Positions 1 through 9,630 of a DNA stretch of 35,731 bases are shown here, piece after piece (the first letter of the stretch is position 1; every line of letters begins with the position of its first letter). The notes beneath the pieces are model-generated. The model saw only the letters and a program-made list of their open reading frames with translations, was not told where the DNA came from and did no database searches. The stretch is taken from the NCBI GenBank assembly GCA_007571275.1, contig RKRS01000050.1:1-35731 (forward strand), written 5' to 3'. The translations under genes and the position numbers were made by a program. This stretch comes from Dehalococcoidia bacterium. Its GTDB lineage: Bacteria > Chloroflexota > Dehalococcoidia > Bin125.

Positions 1-2
1 GG

Positions 3-839
3 TTGCTCGTGCCGGTGGCGATTCTGGCGATGGGTTGGTTCTGGTCGCATCGGATGCGCAAGCCAACCCTGTTGATTCCGGCGATCATGATCGCCGGCTG
101 GATCGTCTACCTCTTCATCGATCCCTGGTTCCTCTCCTCCTTCCCCTCGCGCAAGCCGGCGGAGGCGGGAATATTCTCCGCGGTCACCGGCACCCTCTAC
201 ATGATGGTGATTACAGCCGCCGTGGCGTTCCCGCTCGGAGTCGGCGCGGCCATCTACCTCGAGGAATACGCGAGACGCAACTGGTTCTCACGGATGATCC
301 AGGTCAATATCTCGAACCTCGCCGGCGTGCCTTCGATCATCTACGGCCTGCTCGGCCTGCAGGTCTTCGTTCGCGTACTGGAGTTTGAACGCTCGGTGCT
401 GGCCGGCGCCTGCACAATGGCGTTGCTGGTCATGCCGATCATCATCGTCTCGGCCCAGGAGGCGCTGCGTACCGTGCCGCCGTCGATGCGCGAGGCGGCC
501 TACGCGGTCGGCGCGACCCGCTGGCAGGTGATCCGTTATCACGTATTGCCCTACGCCTTCGGCGGAATGCTGACCGGCAACATCCTGGCGATGTCCCGCG
601 CGATCGGTGAGACGGCGCCGCTCATCGCGATCGGCGCGCTCACCTTCATCGCCTTCCTGGCCGACTCACCGACGGACGATTTCACCGTACTGCCGATTCA
701 AATATTCAATTGGGTTGCTCGTCCGCAGAGCGGCTTCCATGAGATCGCGGCGTCGGGAATCATCGTGCTGATGGTCATCCTGTTACTGATGAACGCGGCA
801 GCGATCATCATGCGCCAACGCACCCGCACGGACTGGTAG
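3..839 (+). CDS. pstA: Phosphate ABC transporter permease PstA (5' end may lie outside the window)
   Basis: Membrane permease with EAA-like loop ([55 protein letters not shown]); followed by pstB and phoU. Confidence 0.93.
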   Translation: MLVPVAILAMGWFWSHRMRKPTLLIPAIMIAGWIVYLFIDPWFLSSFPSRKPAEAGIFSAVTGTLYMMVITAAVAFPLGVGAAIYLEEYARRNWFSRMIQVNISNLAGVPSIIYGLLGLQVFVRVLEFERSVLAGACTMALLVMPIIIVSAQEALRTVPPSMREAAYAVGATRWQVIRYHVLPYAFGGMLTGNILAMSRAIGETAPLIAIGALTFIAFLADSPTDDFTVLPIQIFNWVARPQSGFHEIAASGIIVLMVILLLMNAAAIIMRQRTRTDW

Positions 840-882
840 ATTCACACTCCACAGGTGGAGGGACACTGAGGGGGAGACCGAG

Positions 883-1821
883 ATGGCACGCAACTTCTTC
901 ACCGTGATGCGATCGAGCGCGCCGAGCAGTACTGCAGAGCGAGGCACGGTCACCGCGCCGCCGCCACCGTCGAACATGAAAGAGGAGGCCGCGGCCGGCG
1001 TCGGCGTACATCTCGACCCCAGTCTGGGCGCGGTGCGGCACGAGATCACCGAAGCAGTCGAGATGGCGCTCGAACTGCGGGACGTCTCGGCGTACTACGG
1101 CACGTTTCAGGCAGTGGACCGGATCACTCTGCCGATTCCCAGGAATCGTGTCACGGCGTTGATCGGCCCGTCCGGCTGCGGTAAGTCCACGCTGCTGCGC
1201 TGTCTCAATCGGCTGAACGACCTCATCCCGGGCGCGCGGATTGAAGGCAACATCGAGTTTGAAGGACGCAACCTGCTGGACCCGAACGTCGACGCCGTCG
1301 ACGTCCGCCGCCGAATCGGGATGGTCTTCCAGAAGCCCAACCCGTTCCCCAAGTCGATCTATGAAAACGTCGCGTTCGGCGCTCGAATCAACGGGTATTC
1401 GGGCGACATGGATCGACTGGTCGAAGATTCCCTGCGTCGGGCTGCGCTCTGGAGTGAAGTCAAGGACGAGTTGAACAAGTCCGGGCTGGCGCTGTCCGGC
1501 GGTCAGCAGCAACGACTGTGTATCGCCCGCGCCATCGCGGTGCAGCCCGAGATCATCCTGATGGATGAGCCGGCCTCGGCGCTTGACCCCGTCGCCACGC
1601 TGAAAATCGAAGACCTGATGCGCGAACTGGCCGAGCACTACACGATCGTCGTGGTGACCCACAACATGCAGCAGGCTGGTCGCGTGTCCGACTACACGGC
1701 GTTCCTGCTGGCCGGTGAGGAGCGGGTCGGGCGACTGGTCGAATTCGGCCCGACACAGGAAATTTTCACGAACCCGCTGGATCAGCGGACGGAAGACTAC
1801 ATTACTGGCAGGTATGGCTAA
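883..1821 (+). CDS. pstB: Phosphate ABC transporter ATP-binding protein PstB (about 60-aa N-terminal extension, or start at 1063)
   Basis: Walker [38 protein letters not shown]; ends ...EDYITGRYG typical of PstB; GGGGGAG upstream of ATG 883. Confidence 0.95.
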   Translation: MARNFFTVMRSSAPSSTAERGTVTAPPPPSNMKEEAAAGVGVHLDPSLGAVRHEITEAVEMALELRDVSAYYGTFQAVDRITLPIPRNRVTALIGPSGCGKSTLLRCLNRLNDLIPGARIEGNIEFEGRNLLDPNVDAVDVRRRIGMVFQKPNPFPKSIYENVAFGARINGYSGDMDRLVEDSLRRAALWSEVKDELNKSGLALSGGQQQRLCIARAIAVQPEIILMDEPASALDPVATLKIEDLMRELAEHYTIVVVTHNMQQAGRVSDYTAFLLAGEERVGRLVEFGPTQEIFTNPLDQRTEDYITGRYG

Positions 1822-1869
1822 CCTGCTCAGTGATGGGAACAACGAATCCGCCCGGACAGCGAGGTGCGT

Positions 1870-2562
1870 ATGTCAACCGTTCGGCTGACGTATTCCGCTG
1901 ATCGGGCAGATGTCCTGGACCGTCTTCGCCTTCAGCAGGCACGGGCTGACCGTTCGATCGTTGACGCGATGCAAGCGCTGCTCCGTCGCGACCTTGTGCT
2001 TGCTCGGCAGGTGTGCGAGGCCGATCACGACGCGAAACAGGTGCGCTACGCGATCGAGGAAGCAGTGACCAGCATCATCGCGCTGCAACAGCCGGTTGCT
2101 GGAGATCTGCGCGAATTGATGTCGATCATCGCGATCACGCTCAACCTCGAGCGGATCGCTGGCCATGCTGAGGGCATCGCTCGCAACGCCATCTTCCTCG
2201 AGGATGACCCGGTCGCTGCGACCGAGCCTGACCTGTGGCGCATGGCTGACGTCGTGCGCGAGATGTTGCAGTCAGCGACACGCTCCTTCCTGGAACGCGA
2301 TCAGCGCCTGGCGCGCTTCACGGCGAAGCGGGACGATGAAGTCGACGAACTGTACGGCGACATTCACGAACGCCTGATCGCCAGGCTGGCCGGCGTCGAG
2401 CGCGGCGCGGAGGAGTTCGACGCCATCACGCATGTACTCTGGTGCTCGCACAATCTCGAGCGCATCGGTGACCGCGCCCTGAACATCTGCGAGCGCACGA
2501 TCTTCCAGGTCACCGGTCGATTTGAGCGCCTGACCGGTCCCGACGACGAGGCGGCGTCTTAA
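1870..2562 (+). CDS. phoU: Phosphate transport system regulator PhoU
   Basis: PhoU repeats (NLERIAGHAEGIARNA; HNLERIGDRALNICERTIFQVTG); adjacent to pstB. Confidence 0.93.
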   Translation: MSTVRLTYSADRADVLDRLRLQQARADRSIVDAMQALLRRDLVLARQVCEADHDAKQVRYAIEEAVTSIIALQQPVAGDLRELMSIIAITLNLERIAGHAEGIARNAIFLEDDPVAATEPDLWRMADVVREMLQSATRSFLERDQRLARFTAKRDDEVDELYGDIHERLIARLAGVERGAEEFDAITHVLWCSHNLERIGDRALNICERTIFQVTGRFERLTGPDDEAAS

Positions 2563-2589
2563 CGCACCCCGAAGCCGACGCATTCGCTC

Positions 2590-2601
2590 TAGCCTTCGCT
2601 C
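2590..2601 (+). promoter_or_regulatory. Putative leaderless promoter -10 (TAGCCT-N6-ATG)
   Basis: TAGCCT at 2590-2595 exactly 6 nt before ATG 2602. Confidence 0.35.
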
Positions 2602-3177
2602 ATGGAAGCATTGGTGATCGCCCTGATCCGAGTGGCCGGCTCACTGCCGGTGCTGCGCTGGGCGTTCGTCGGCGGGTTGATCGCCGTCTTCGTCGATCTC
2701 TCTGACCTGTTCCTACGCCAGGCAATCGATCTGGGCGGTCTGCCGAACTACCAGGAGTGGGACAAGTGGGTCGACCAGGTGTATATCTGGTTGTTCTTGG
2801 TGGTCGCGCTGCGCTGGTCGGGCTGGGAGCGGCGGGTTGCACTGGGACTCTTCGGCTGGCGTCTGATCGGCTTCGTCGCGTTCGTGGCTGGGGCCGGACG
2901 CGACATCCTGATCTACTTCCCGCACGTCTTCGAGTTCTGGTTCCTCTTCGTCGCGGCCAGACCGCACTGGCCGTCACGACTACGTCCAGGCTGGGCGCAG
3001 GCCGCGGATGGTACCCCGGCGCCGCTCACGCGGGCTGAGGCGGCGCGTTGGTTACTGTTCCTCGCGGCGCTCAAGATCTTTCATGAGTACACGCTGCATA
3101 CGGGCAAGTGGTTCGACAACTTCTCTGCCTTCGAGGCGGCGGAGGCGATCTGGGACTTCGTCAGCGGGCCGTTCTAG
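2602..3177 (+). CDS. Hypothetical multi-pass membrane protein
   Basis: Complete ORF with several hydrophobic segments; no family recognised. Confidence 0.75.
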   Translation: MEALVIALIRVAGSLPVLRWAFVGGLIAVFVDLSDLFLRQAIDLGGLPNYQEWDKWVDQVYIWLFLVVALRWSGWERRVALGLFGWRLIGFVAFVAGAGRDILIYFPHVFEFWFLFVAARPHWPSRLRPGWAQAADGTPAPLTRAEAARWLLFLAALKIFHEYTLHTGKWFDNFSAFEAAEAIWDFVSGPF

Positions 3178-3290
3178 CCTGTTCTGGCGATGTGGCAGGT
3201 TTCGATCAGGAATACCGCATCGACAGGCTCGATCTCGGGGTATCCTGCCCATATTGCGCGTTTGATCTGAGCAGGTTCCTGGAGTAGACA

Positions 3291-4238
3291 ATGACGACTA
3301 GTGCGGCGGTTCCGCCGATTCGTCCCGACGAGATGTTGGCGGAGCAGCATGTGACCTGCCGCGACCTGTTCAAGATCTACAAGATCGCCGACCTCGAAGT
3401 CGTCGCCTTGCGCGGGCTCGACCTGACCGTTGGCCGCGGAGAGGTGCTGGCCATTGTCGGCGCGTCCGGTTCGGGTAAGTCGACCCTGCTCAACGTCCTG
3501 GCCGGCCTCGATGTCCCGTCAGCTGGTCAGGCCTACGTCAATAAAGCGGACCTGCTCGCCCTGACCGAGCAGGAACTGGTTGACTACCGACGCGAGGAAG
3601 TCGGCTTCGTCTGGCAGCAGACCGGTCGCAACCTGATTCCCTATCTCAATGCCCAGCAGAACATTGAGGTGCCAATGATCCTCGCTGGTCGCCCGCGCAA
3701 ACATGCCCGAGAGCGAGCGCTCGAATTGCTCGAAGCTGTCGGATTGATGAACAAACGACGACAGCGTCCCGACCAGCTCTCGGGCGGTGAGCAGCAACGC
3801 GTATCAATCGGCGTGGCGCTGGCCAACGACCCACCCTTGCTCCTGGCCGATGAGCCCACCGGTGAGCTGGACACGCATACCTCCGAAGAGATTTTCCAAC
3901 TGTTCCGCAACCTCTCAAATCAATTCGGACTGACGATCATCATCGTCACGCACGACCCGGCGATCGCATCGCGGGTTGACCGTGTCGTCGCCATTCGCGA
4001 CGGTACGATCGCGACGGAGACGGTGCGTCGCGTCGAAAATGCCGGGACCGAGATCGCTGAAGTGGTCCATGAAGAGTTCGCCGTGGTCGACGGCGCCGGG
4101 CGGCTACAGATTCCCAAGCCGTTGCTCGAACAGGTCGCGCTCGGCCGCAGGGCATACGTCGATTCACGCGACGGGCGGATCGTGATCACGCCGGCGCACG
4201 AGGCCGACGCCGGCGATGAAGAGGCTGAACAACGATGA
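3291..4238 (+). CDS. ABC transporter ATP-binding protein (LolD/MacB-type) with C-terminal AbrB/SpoVT-like segment
   Basis: GASGSGKST, LSGGEQQRVSIGVAL, LLLADEPTGELD; C-terminus EFAVVDGAGRLQIPKPLLEQVALGRRAYVDSRDGRIVITPA resembles an AbrB-like fold. Confidence 0.9.
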   Translation: MTTSAAVPPIRPDEMLAEQHVTCRDLFKIYKIADLEVVALRGLDLTVGRGEVLAIVGASGSGKSTLLNVLAGLDVPSAGQAYVNKADLLALTEQELVDYRREEVGFVWQQTGRNLIPYLNAQQNIEVPMILAGRPRKHARERALELLEAVGLMNKRRQRPDQLSGGEQQRVSIGVALANDPPLLLADEPTGELDTHTSEEIFQLFRNLSNQFGLTIIIVTHDPAIASRVDRVVAIRDGTIATETVRRVENAGTEIAEVVHEEFAVVDGAGRLQIPKPLLEQVALGRRAYVDSRDGRIVITPAHEADAGDEEAEQR

Positions 4239-5332
4239 CATCTCCTCAGGCAACCAACGGCATGACCGCTCTCCGCAATCAGGACCTGGTCGTCGATGTC
4301 CAGGGCGTCTCGCGCAAGTTCGTGGTCGGCGGCGAGGATATCTGGGCCGTCCGTGATGTCTCGCTACAGGTTGCGCGAGGCGAGTTTGTCGCGTTGATTG
4401 GACGCTCTGGTTCGGGCAAAACGACGCTGCTCAATCTGATCGCCGGATTGGATTCCCCGACCTCAGGGCATGTCACGATCGACGGGGAGAACATCACCGA
4501 TTACACCGAGCGTCAGCTGACCCAACTGCGTCGTCACCGTGTCGGATTTGTCTTCCAGTCCTTCGGACTGCTGCCGCTGCTCTCGGCGTACGAGAACGTT
4601 GAGCTGTCGTTGCGAATTGCAGGTGCCGGCATCCGCGAGCGTCGCCGTCGCGCTGAGGAATTGCTTGAGGCGGTCGGACTCGCCGGGCGCGCTCGCCACC
4701 GACCGTACGAACTGTCTGGTGGCGAGCAACAGCGGGTCGCCATCGCTCGGGCGTTGGCCAACTCACCGGCCCTGATTCTGGCCGACGAGCCAACCGGGGA
4801 GTTGGACTCCACGACCGCCGTTTCGATTTTCCGACTGCTACACGACCTGGTCGTCGAGCAGGGCGTCACGATCATCACGACCACACATGACCGCACCGTG
4901 ATGGAACTGGTGCCGCGGGTCGAAGAGATGAGGGATGGTCGGTTGTTGCAGCCCGAAGAGCAGGAATTGTTCCGCTACACGGTCCGCGACGAGCGTTCGC
5001 GCTTCGCTGCCGATCTACCCACCGACATCCAGGATGAGGTCTCGGCCGTGCGATCGCACGCCGCCGATTTCGCGCCGACGGTGGAAGAACGCGTCGCGGC
5101 GGAACGCGCCGCTCATCCGGAGCTAACCGAAGCCCAGGCGCGCCACGTGTTCGGCGCTGATCGCGAAGAGCCTGAGCCGTCTGCGATCGGGTCTGCTGCG
5201 GCAGCGGACGCGACCGACGAAACCTGGCAGCCGCAGATTCCCGATCCGGAGCCGCCCAGCGAAGAAGAAGCGTCGTTTGCTCCTCCCGCTGGTGTTGAGC
5301 GACCGGTCTGGGCGCGACCACGCGACGAGTAA
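4235..5332 (+). CDS. ABC transporter ATP-binding protein (LolD/MacB-type) with long acidic/Pro-rich C-terminal tail
   Basis: GRSGSGKTT, LSGGEQQRVAIARAL, LILADEPTGELD; 4-bp ATGA overlap with the previous gene. Confidence 0.92.
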   Translation: MTSPQATNGMTALRNQDLVVDVQGVSRKFVVGGEDIWAVRDVSLQVARGEFVALIGRSGSGKTTLLNLIAGLDSPTSGHVTIDGENITDYTERQLTQLRRHRVGFVFQSFGLLPLLSAYENVELSLRIAGAGIRERRRRAEELLEAVGLAGRARHRPYELSGGEQQRVAIARALANSPALILADEPTGELDSTTAVSIFRLLHDLVVEQGVTIITTTHDRTVMELVPRVEEMRDGRLLQPEEQELFRYTVRDERSRFAADLPTDIQDEVSAVRSHAADFAPTVEERVAAERAAHPELTEAQARHVFGADREEPEPSAIGSAAAADATDETWQPQIPDPEPPSEEEASFAPPAGVERPVWARPRDE

Positions 5333-5335
5333 CGA

Positions 5336-6085
5336 CTAAGGCTCGGTCTCGACCTTGGTCAGAATGAAGCGACGCGGCTGCTGATCCCAGCGAATCAGGC
5401 GGTGTGGCGGATCGATCGCGTACCAGGCGCGGGAGATTTCCACGCCCGGCGTCGCCACGACCTGCCAGACGACCACGTCGCCGTCGGGGCTGCGCAGCGT
5501 GTCCTGCCCGCGCACCGCAACCTGAACGACCTGGCTGCGGCGCTGGACGACGTTCACCGAGCGATAGGTCAGCTCCAGGTCCTGCTCGAACGCCAGCGTG
5601 CGCCAGAGCCAGGCCGACGAGTCATTGTCGAAGGCAAACGCGCCGGCCTCGACGGTTTCTTCAGTGACTTCGCCGTCTTCATCGAGGATCACCTCGGCCG
5701 AAATTTCCGCGTCGGCATTGATGCGGTACGTCGCCTCCGCGGTGAGCGTCTCCTCCGACGACTCCGCGTGTCGCTGGTAGCGAAGCGGTTGCAGCGTGTC
5801 GGCGTCAACCCAGACGCTCACTCGATCCGTTACCGTGCCATCTTCGCTGTCAAGAGTGAACTGCAGCGACAGCAGGTACTCGTCGTCCTGGCGAATGGTT
5901 TCCAGCACGAGCGTCCCCAGCCTGGTGTCGGTCTGGTCGAGCATGTCGTAGTGCAGCCGCTCAAAGTCCGGCCACGAGATCTGCGAGACAGGATTTTCAG
6001 GATCGTTGAAACCAGCCTCGGAGCCACAGGCGACGAAGATTCCGACCATCCCGGCCAGGAACACAGCGAACAACGACCGCGTCAC
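5336..6085 (-). CDS. Putative lipoprotein, DUF3108/LolA-like beta-rich
   Basis: GTG start at 6085 overlaps the methyltransferase stop (GTGA); signal VTRSLFAVFLAGMVGIFVAC with lipobox; VWVDADTLQPLRYQR and WYAIDPPHRLIRW segments. Confidence 0.7.
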   Translation of the reverse strand: MTRSLFAVFLAGMVGIFVACGSEAGFNDPENPVSQISWPDFERLHYDMLDQTDTRLGTLVLETIRQDDEYLLSLQFTLDSEDGTVTDRVSVWVDADTLQPLRYQRHAESSEETLTAEATYRINADAEISAEVILDEDGEVTEETVEAGAFAFDNDSSAWLWRTLAFEQDLELTYRSVNVVQRRSQVVQVAVRGQDTLRSPDGDVVVWQVVATPGVEISRAWYAIDPPHRLIRWDQQPRRFILTKVETEP

Positions 6086-7458
6086 TGCAGAGTCCCAATG
6101 ACGCCCTGCGCCCGAAGACGCGGCTTCAGGTCGGCCTGCGAACCATTGCCTTTGGTCGAATTGCATGCCCCACAAAGCAGCTGCAGGTTATCGAGATGAT
6201 CGGAACCACCTCTCGATCGTGGAACGATGTGGTCGACTGTGAAATTGCGAAAGGGAAACGCGGAGTTGCAACCGGCGCAGATGCCTTCCTGTTTGCCGAA
6301 GAGGGTGTGCTTGTGCGTGCGGTAGTTCGGCAATGTCCCGAAGTCAGTTCGCTGAGGCACGTCATCGCGGACGATGATGTCCCCGAACATGCCAAGCTCA
6401 TTTCGCATTCGTTGCTGCACGAGTTGAGCGGCGCGTGGAGCGATATCAATGCCAATCCACTGGCGCGGTTCTTCGACTTCCTGGTTGCCTGCTCGGCGTC
6501 TCATTCCCTCAGCGGCAACACAGGCGGTTGCGCAACCTGCATAGGGATCGAGCACCATATCCCCTGGCCTGGAAGAAGCCCGGATGATGCGGTCAAGCAA
6601 TTTCAACGGCTTTTGCGTGGGATATCCGGTTCGTTCCTTCTTGGGAGTGTGCATCATATCCGGAATGTCGTTCCAGACACTGCCAACCAATCGATCCTCG
6701 ACGAGATATCCACCTCGTTCCTCCACGAAGTACTTGATTCGGATATTCCCGGTACGCGTGACATGGATGCGCCCTGCTGCGCTCAACCGCTCGATGCTCT
6801 CGTCCGTGTAGTCGCCACGCGGCGCCGTGCGGAACCAGCGTCCGTCAGCACCCCGTTGATAGCCGTTTGCAGATGCTTCCTGTATCGGGATGAGGCGCTC
6901 TCCGTACACACTGTGATAGGTGTGGCCTCCGCCGTTGCTGTAGAAAAGAATGTCGTCATGGTTGCGGGGAAACTGGTTTGCAACTGCCTTGGCGCCACGT
7001 CCACCGTAATGCCAGATGATCTCGTTGCGATGACGATCTGTGCCGAACACCGCGTCCATTGCGAGTTTGAGATAGTGGCCGGCATTCGGATCGCAATGAA
7101 GGTAGATGCTACCTGCAGGCTTGAGTAACCGCTTCATCTCGATGAGACGTACACTCATGTATATCAGGTAAGCCTGCATGGACTTACTGTGGGTCAGCCC
7201 CGCAGTCTTGATCACCGAGTACAGAGCAGGTTCCCGTTCATCGATTTCTCCATGCCATTCCAGGTCAACATCTTTGAGGGTCCATGTGTCCTGAAATTCG
7301 GCGCCAGCTGCGTCGGAGCCAATTGGAGCTGCATAGTTGTGGTTGGAATTAAAAGGCGGATCGAGATAGATCAGATCAACGCTATCGGAATTCAACCCCC
7401 GCATAATCGGGAGATTGTCACCGGTAAAGAACGTGCGATTTTTCCAGTTGGGATGCAT
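6082..7458 (-). CDS. Beta-class N4/N6 DNA methyltransferase fused to a C-terminal HNH endonuclease domain
   Basis: Motif IV YLDPPFNSNHNY before motif I MVLDPYAGCATACVAAEG; C-terminal CAGCNSAFPFRNFTVDHIVPRSRGGSDHLDNLQLLCGACNSTKGNG (HNH with two CxxC). Confidence 0.9.
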   Translation of the reverse strand: MHPNWKNRTFFTGDNLPIMRGLNSDSVDLIYLDPPFNSNHNYAAPIGSDAAGAEFQDTWTLKDVDLEWHGEIDEREPALYSVIKTAGLTHSKSMQAYLIYMSVRLIEMKRLLKPAGSIYLHCDPNAGHYLKLAMDAVFGTDRHRNEIIWHYGGRGAKAVANQFPRNHDDILFYSNGGGHTYHSVYGERLIPIQEASANGYQRGADGRWFRTAPRGDYTDESIERLSAAGRIHVTRTGNIRIKYFVEERGGYLVEDRLVGSVWNDIPDMMHTPKKERTGYPTQKPLKLLDRIIRASSRPGDMVLDPYAGCATACVAAEGMRRRAGNQEVEEPRQWIGIDIAPRAAQLVQQRMRNELGMFGDIIVRDDVPQRTDFGTLPNYRTHKHTLFGKQEGICAGCNSAFPFRNFTVDHIVPRSRGGSDHLDNLQLLCGACNSTKGNGSQADLKPRLRAQGVIGTLQ

Positions 7459-7462
7459 GGTG

Positions 7463-8530
7463 TCATCCAGGGCCGATTTCTGCTTCGGCCATGCGACGCA
7501 GGGCTTCGGCGCAGTCCTCACTGGTGACATCAGCATGGGTGACCAGACGGATTTTGGTCCGGTCTGGAGTGGTCACGAGCACGCCGATCCGCTTCAGCTC
7601 AGCCTGTAGCTTCGGCGACGGCGCCGGGTCACTGGATGTGTCGAGCTGCGCGATGATGATGTTCGTCTCCACGCGCTCGGGGTTGACGTCGAAACCGAGC
7701 TCGGCCAGTCCACGTGTGAGCTGTCGCGCGTTGGCGTGATCGTCGTGCAGACGATCTACCATCTGATCGAGGGCGACCAGTCCCGCCGCCGCCAGAATCC
7801 CGGCCTGCCGCATACCGCCGCCGACCAGTTTGCGAGTGCGGCGAGCCTGGGCGATGAACGCCTCGTCGCCACAGATCAGCGAGCCGACCGGCGCTCCGAG
7901 TCCTTTGGAGAGGCAGAAGGTCACGCTGTCAGCCGGCGCGGCGAGTTCGGCCACGCTGTGTCCCGAGGCGACGGCTGCGTTGAAGATGCGCGCCCCATCG
8001 AGGTGCACGCGCAGTCCCAGATCATGCGCGACGCCGGCGATCTCCTGCATCCGCTCAAGCGAAATGACCGTTCCGCCACAGAAGTTGTGGGTGTTCTCGA
8101 GCGCCAGCAGCGTCGTCCGCGGCTGATGCATGTCGTCTGGACGGACGGCGCCCGGGATCAGCTCGGGATCGAACCCGCCGTCCGGCTGGTTCGGCAGTGT
8201 CGTCGCGAGCACGCCGCCCAGTCTCGACACGCCGCCTGCTTCTGAGCGCACGATGTGCGCGCGATCGCCGACCAGTAATTCGTCACCGGCTCTGGTCTGA
8301 GATAGCAGCGACACTAGGTTGGCCATCGTCCCGCTGGATACGTACAACGCCGCCTCTTTGCCAGTGACGGCCGCGGCCTGCTGCTCCAGTTTGATGATCG
8401 TCGGATCTTCGCCGAATACGTCGTCGCCGACCTCTGCTTCGTACATGGCCTGGCGCATTGCCGGCGTCGGCTTGGTCACGGTGTCGGAGCGCAGATCGAT
8501 CAATGGCCGTTCGCTCTGGTTGAGGGTCAC
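7463..8530 (-). CDS. Low-specificity threonine aldolase (PLP-dependent)
   Basis: LIDLRSDTVTKPTPAMRQAM; HLDGARIFNAAV; FCLSKGLGAPVGSLICG (PLP Lys); GTG start overlaps upstream gene stop (GTGA). Confidence 0.92.
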   Translation of the reverse strand: MTLNQSERPLIDLRSDTVTKPTPAMRQAMYEAEVGDDVFGEDPTIIKLEQQAAAVTGKEAALYVSSGTMANLVSLLSQTRAGDELLVGDRAHIVRSEAGGVSRLGGVLATTLPNQPDGGFDPELIPGAVRPDDMHQPRTTLLALENTHNFCGGTVISLERMQEIAGVAHDLGLRVHLDGARIFNAAVASGHSVAELAAPADSVTFCLSKGLGAPVGSLICGDEAFIAQARRTRKLVGGGMRQAGILAAAGLVALDQMVDRLHDDHANARQLTRGLAELGFDVNPERVETNIIIAQLDTSSDPAPSPKLQAELKRIGVLVTTPDRTKIRLVTHADVTSEDCAEALRRMAEAEIGPG

Positions 8531-8970
8531 GCGGTTGGTCCTTGCCGTTCCCAAATCGTGCGGAATCCCTCGCCGCCGGTAATGGCGGCGAGGGTGACGG
8601 CGCGTTCGCCATCGAGGAGTTGTCGTTGAATGTCCTGGACGTGGTCCGGATCGGCGCCCAGGCTGATCAGTCGCGCCTCGATCTTCTGCCAAATGCCGGA
8701 CTCCTCGAACGCCCTGATCGCGCGTGGCCAAGGGAACGACATAATTCGCTCGGGCAATGGCAATCGTGGGCGGAGCGACTTCAGATGGCGAAAACGCTCT
8801 TCAGCTGAGTTGACGCGGTCAACGAGCTGGATGATCGGCATATCCGGCGGATCGGCGCGGAAGTCCACCAGGAGACGCGGTTCCAGCACTTCGAAGCGCA
8901 CGATCAGCACCGACGCACGGTCGATGACACGTAGAATTTCATCGAGGTCGACGCCGTAGTCGTCGCTCAT
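8527..8970 (-). CDS. Hypothetical protein
   Basis: ORF from MSDDYGVDLDEILRVIDRAS; translationally coupled to the threonine aldolase. Confidence 0.65.
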   Translation of the reverse strand: MSDDYGVDLDEILRVIDRASVLIVRFEVLEPRLLVDFRADPPDMPIIQLVDRVNSAEERFRHLKSLRPRLPLPERIMSFPWPRAIRAFEESGIWQKIEARLISLGADPDHVQDIQRQLLDGERAVTLAAITGGEGFRTIWERQGPTA

Positions 8971-9003
8971 CGCGCTATGCAGTCCTGCCCAGCCCAATGC
9001 TGA

Positions 9004-9288
9004 TTAATCAGATTGAGGGCTCGATATCCCTGAGTGTATGGACGCTGAGGGAGAGCGTCCAATGTGGCCAACAGGCGCGGCGGGGAGCGCGCCGATGCCG
9101 AGCAATGCCTCGCGGGCTGCGTCGTAGCGCTGCTTGGCGCGCGCCTCGCGGTTGAGTAAGCCTTTCAGCTTGGGCGGCTCGAGCGGTTTGCCGTCGAGAA
9201 AGATCTCGTGCAGCCGAGACAGCTGCTTCTGCCACGCCTGCCACGCTTCTTGATACTCGGCTTGTCGTTCAGGATCGACACGAACCAT
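9004..9288 (-). CDS. Hypothetical small charged protein
   Basis: Complete ORF MVRVDPERQAEYQEAWQAWQKQL... within a tightly packed minus-strand operon. Confidence 0.6.
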   Translation of the reverse strand: MVRVDPERQAEYQEAWQAWQKQLSRLHEIFLDGKPLEPPKLKGLLNREARAKQRYDAAREALLGIGALPAAPVGHIGRSPSASIHSGISSPQSD

Positions 9289-9306
9289 GATTGTCCTGTG
9301 GGTCTC

Positions 9307-9618
9307 TCAGATCAGATTGCGGTAAATGTTGATTTCGGCGGAATCGAAGACCATTGCCTCGCGGACGGCGCGGCGCAGCTGGGCGAAGCGCTGATCCTGC
9401 GCGGCCAGCTCCTCGTACTGCTCGAGTTCCTTGAGGTCTTCGAACTCAGCGATGATCTCCACGTTGGAGGTTGGACCAGTGATGGCGTCCCAGACCGAGA
9501 ATCTCGCTTCGATTCCGCGCGCGGACTGATAGTCGAGCGCCTCTTCGACCGCGCGGAGAAACTCGCTGTGCTTGCCCGGCGCGACTCGGCCGGTCAGCAC
9601 CCGTCGAAACATCGGCAT
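9307..9618 (-). CDS. Small protein, dimeric alpha/beta-barrel (ABM-like) candidate
   Basis: VLTGRVAPGKHSEFLRAVEEAL...EIIAEFEDLKELEQYEELAAQDQRFAQL pattern; aaggga RBS upstream. Confidence 0.6.
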   Translation of the reverse strand: MPMFRRVLTGRVAPGKHSEFLRAVEEALDYQSARGIEARFSVWDAITGPTSNVEIIAEFEDLKELEQYEELAAQDQRFAQLRRAVREAMVFDSAEINIYRNLI

Positions 9619-9630
9619 CGGATCGTCCCT

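Noticed and set aside
6196-7128. 310-aa plus-strand ORF
   Set aside because: Antisense to the methyltransferase-HNH gene, which has diagnostic motifs
6082-8530. Type III restriction-modification or defence island
   Set aside because: No Res/helicase subunit or other defence genes nearby; neighbours are metabolic
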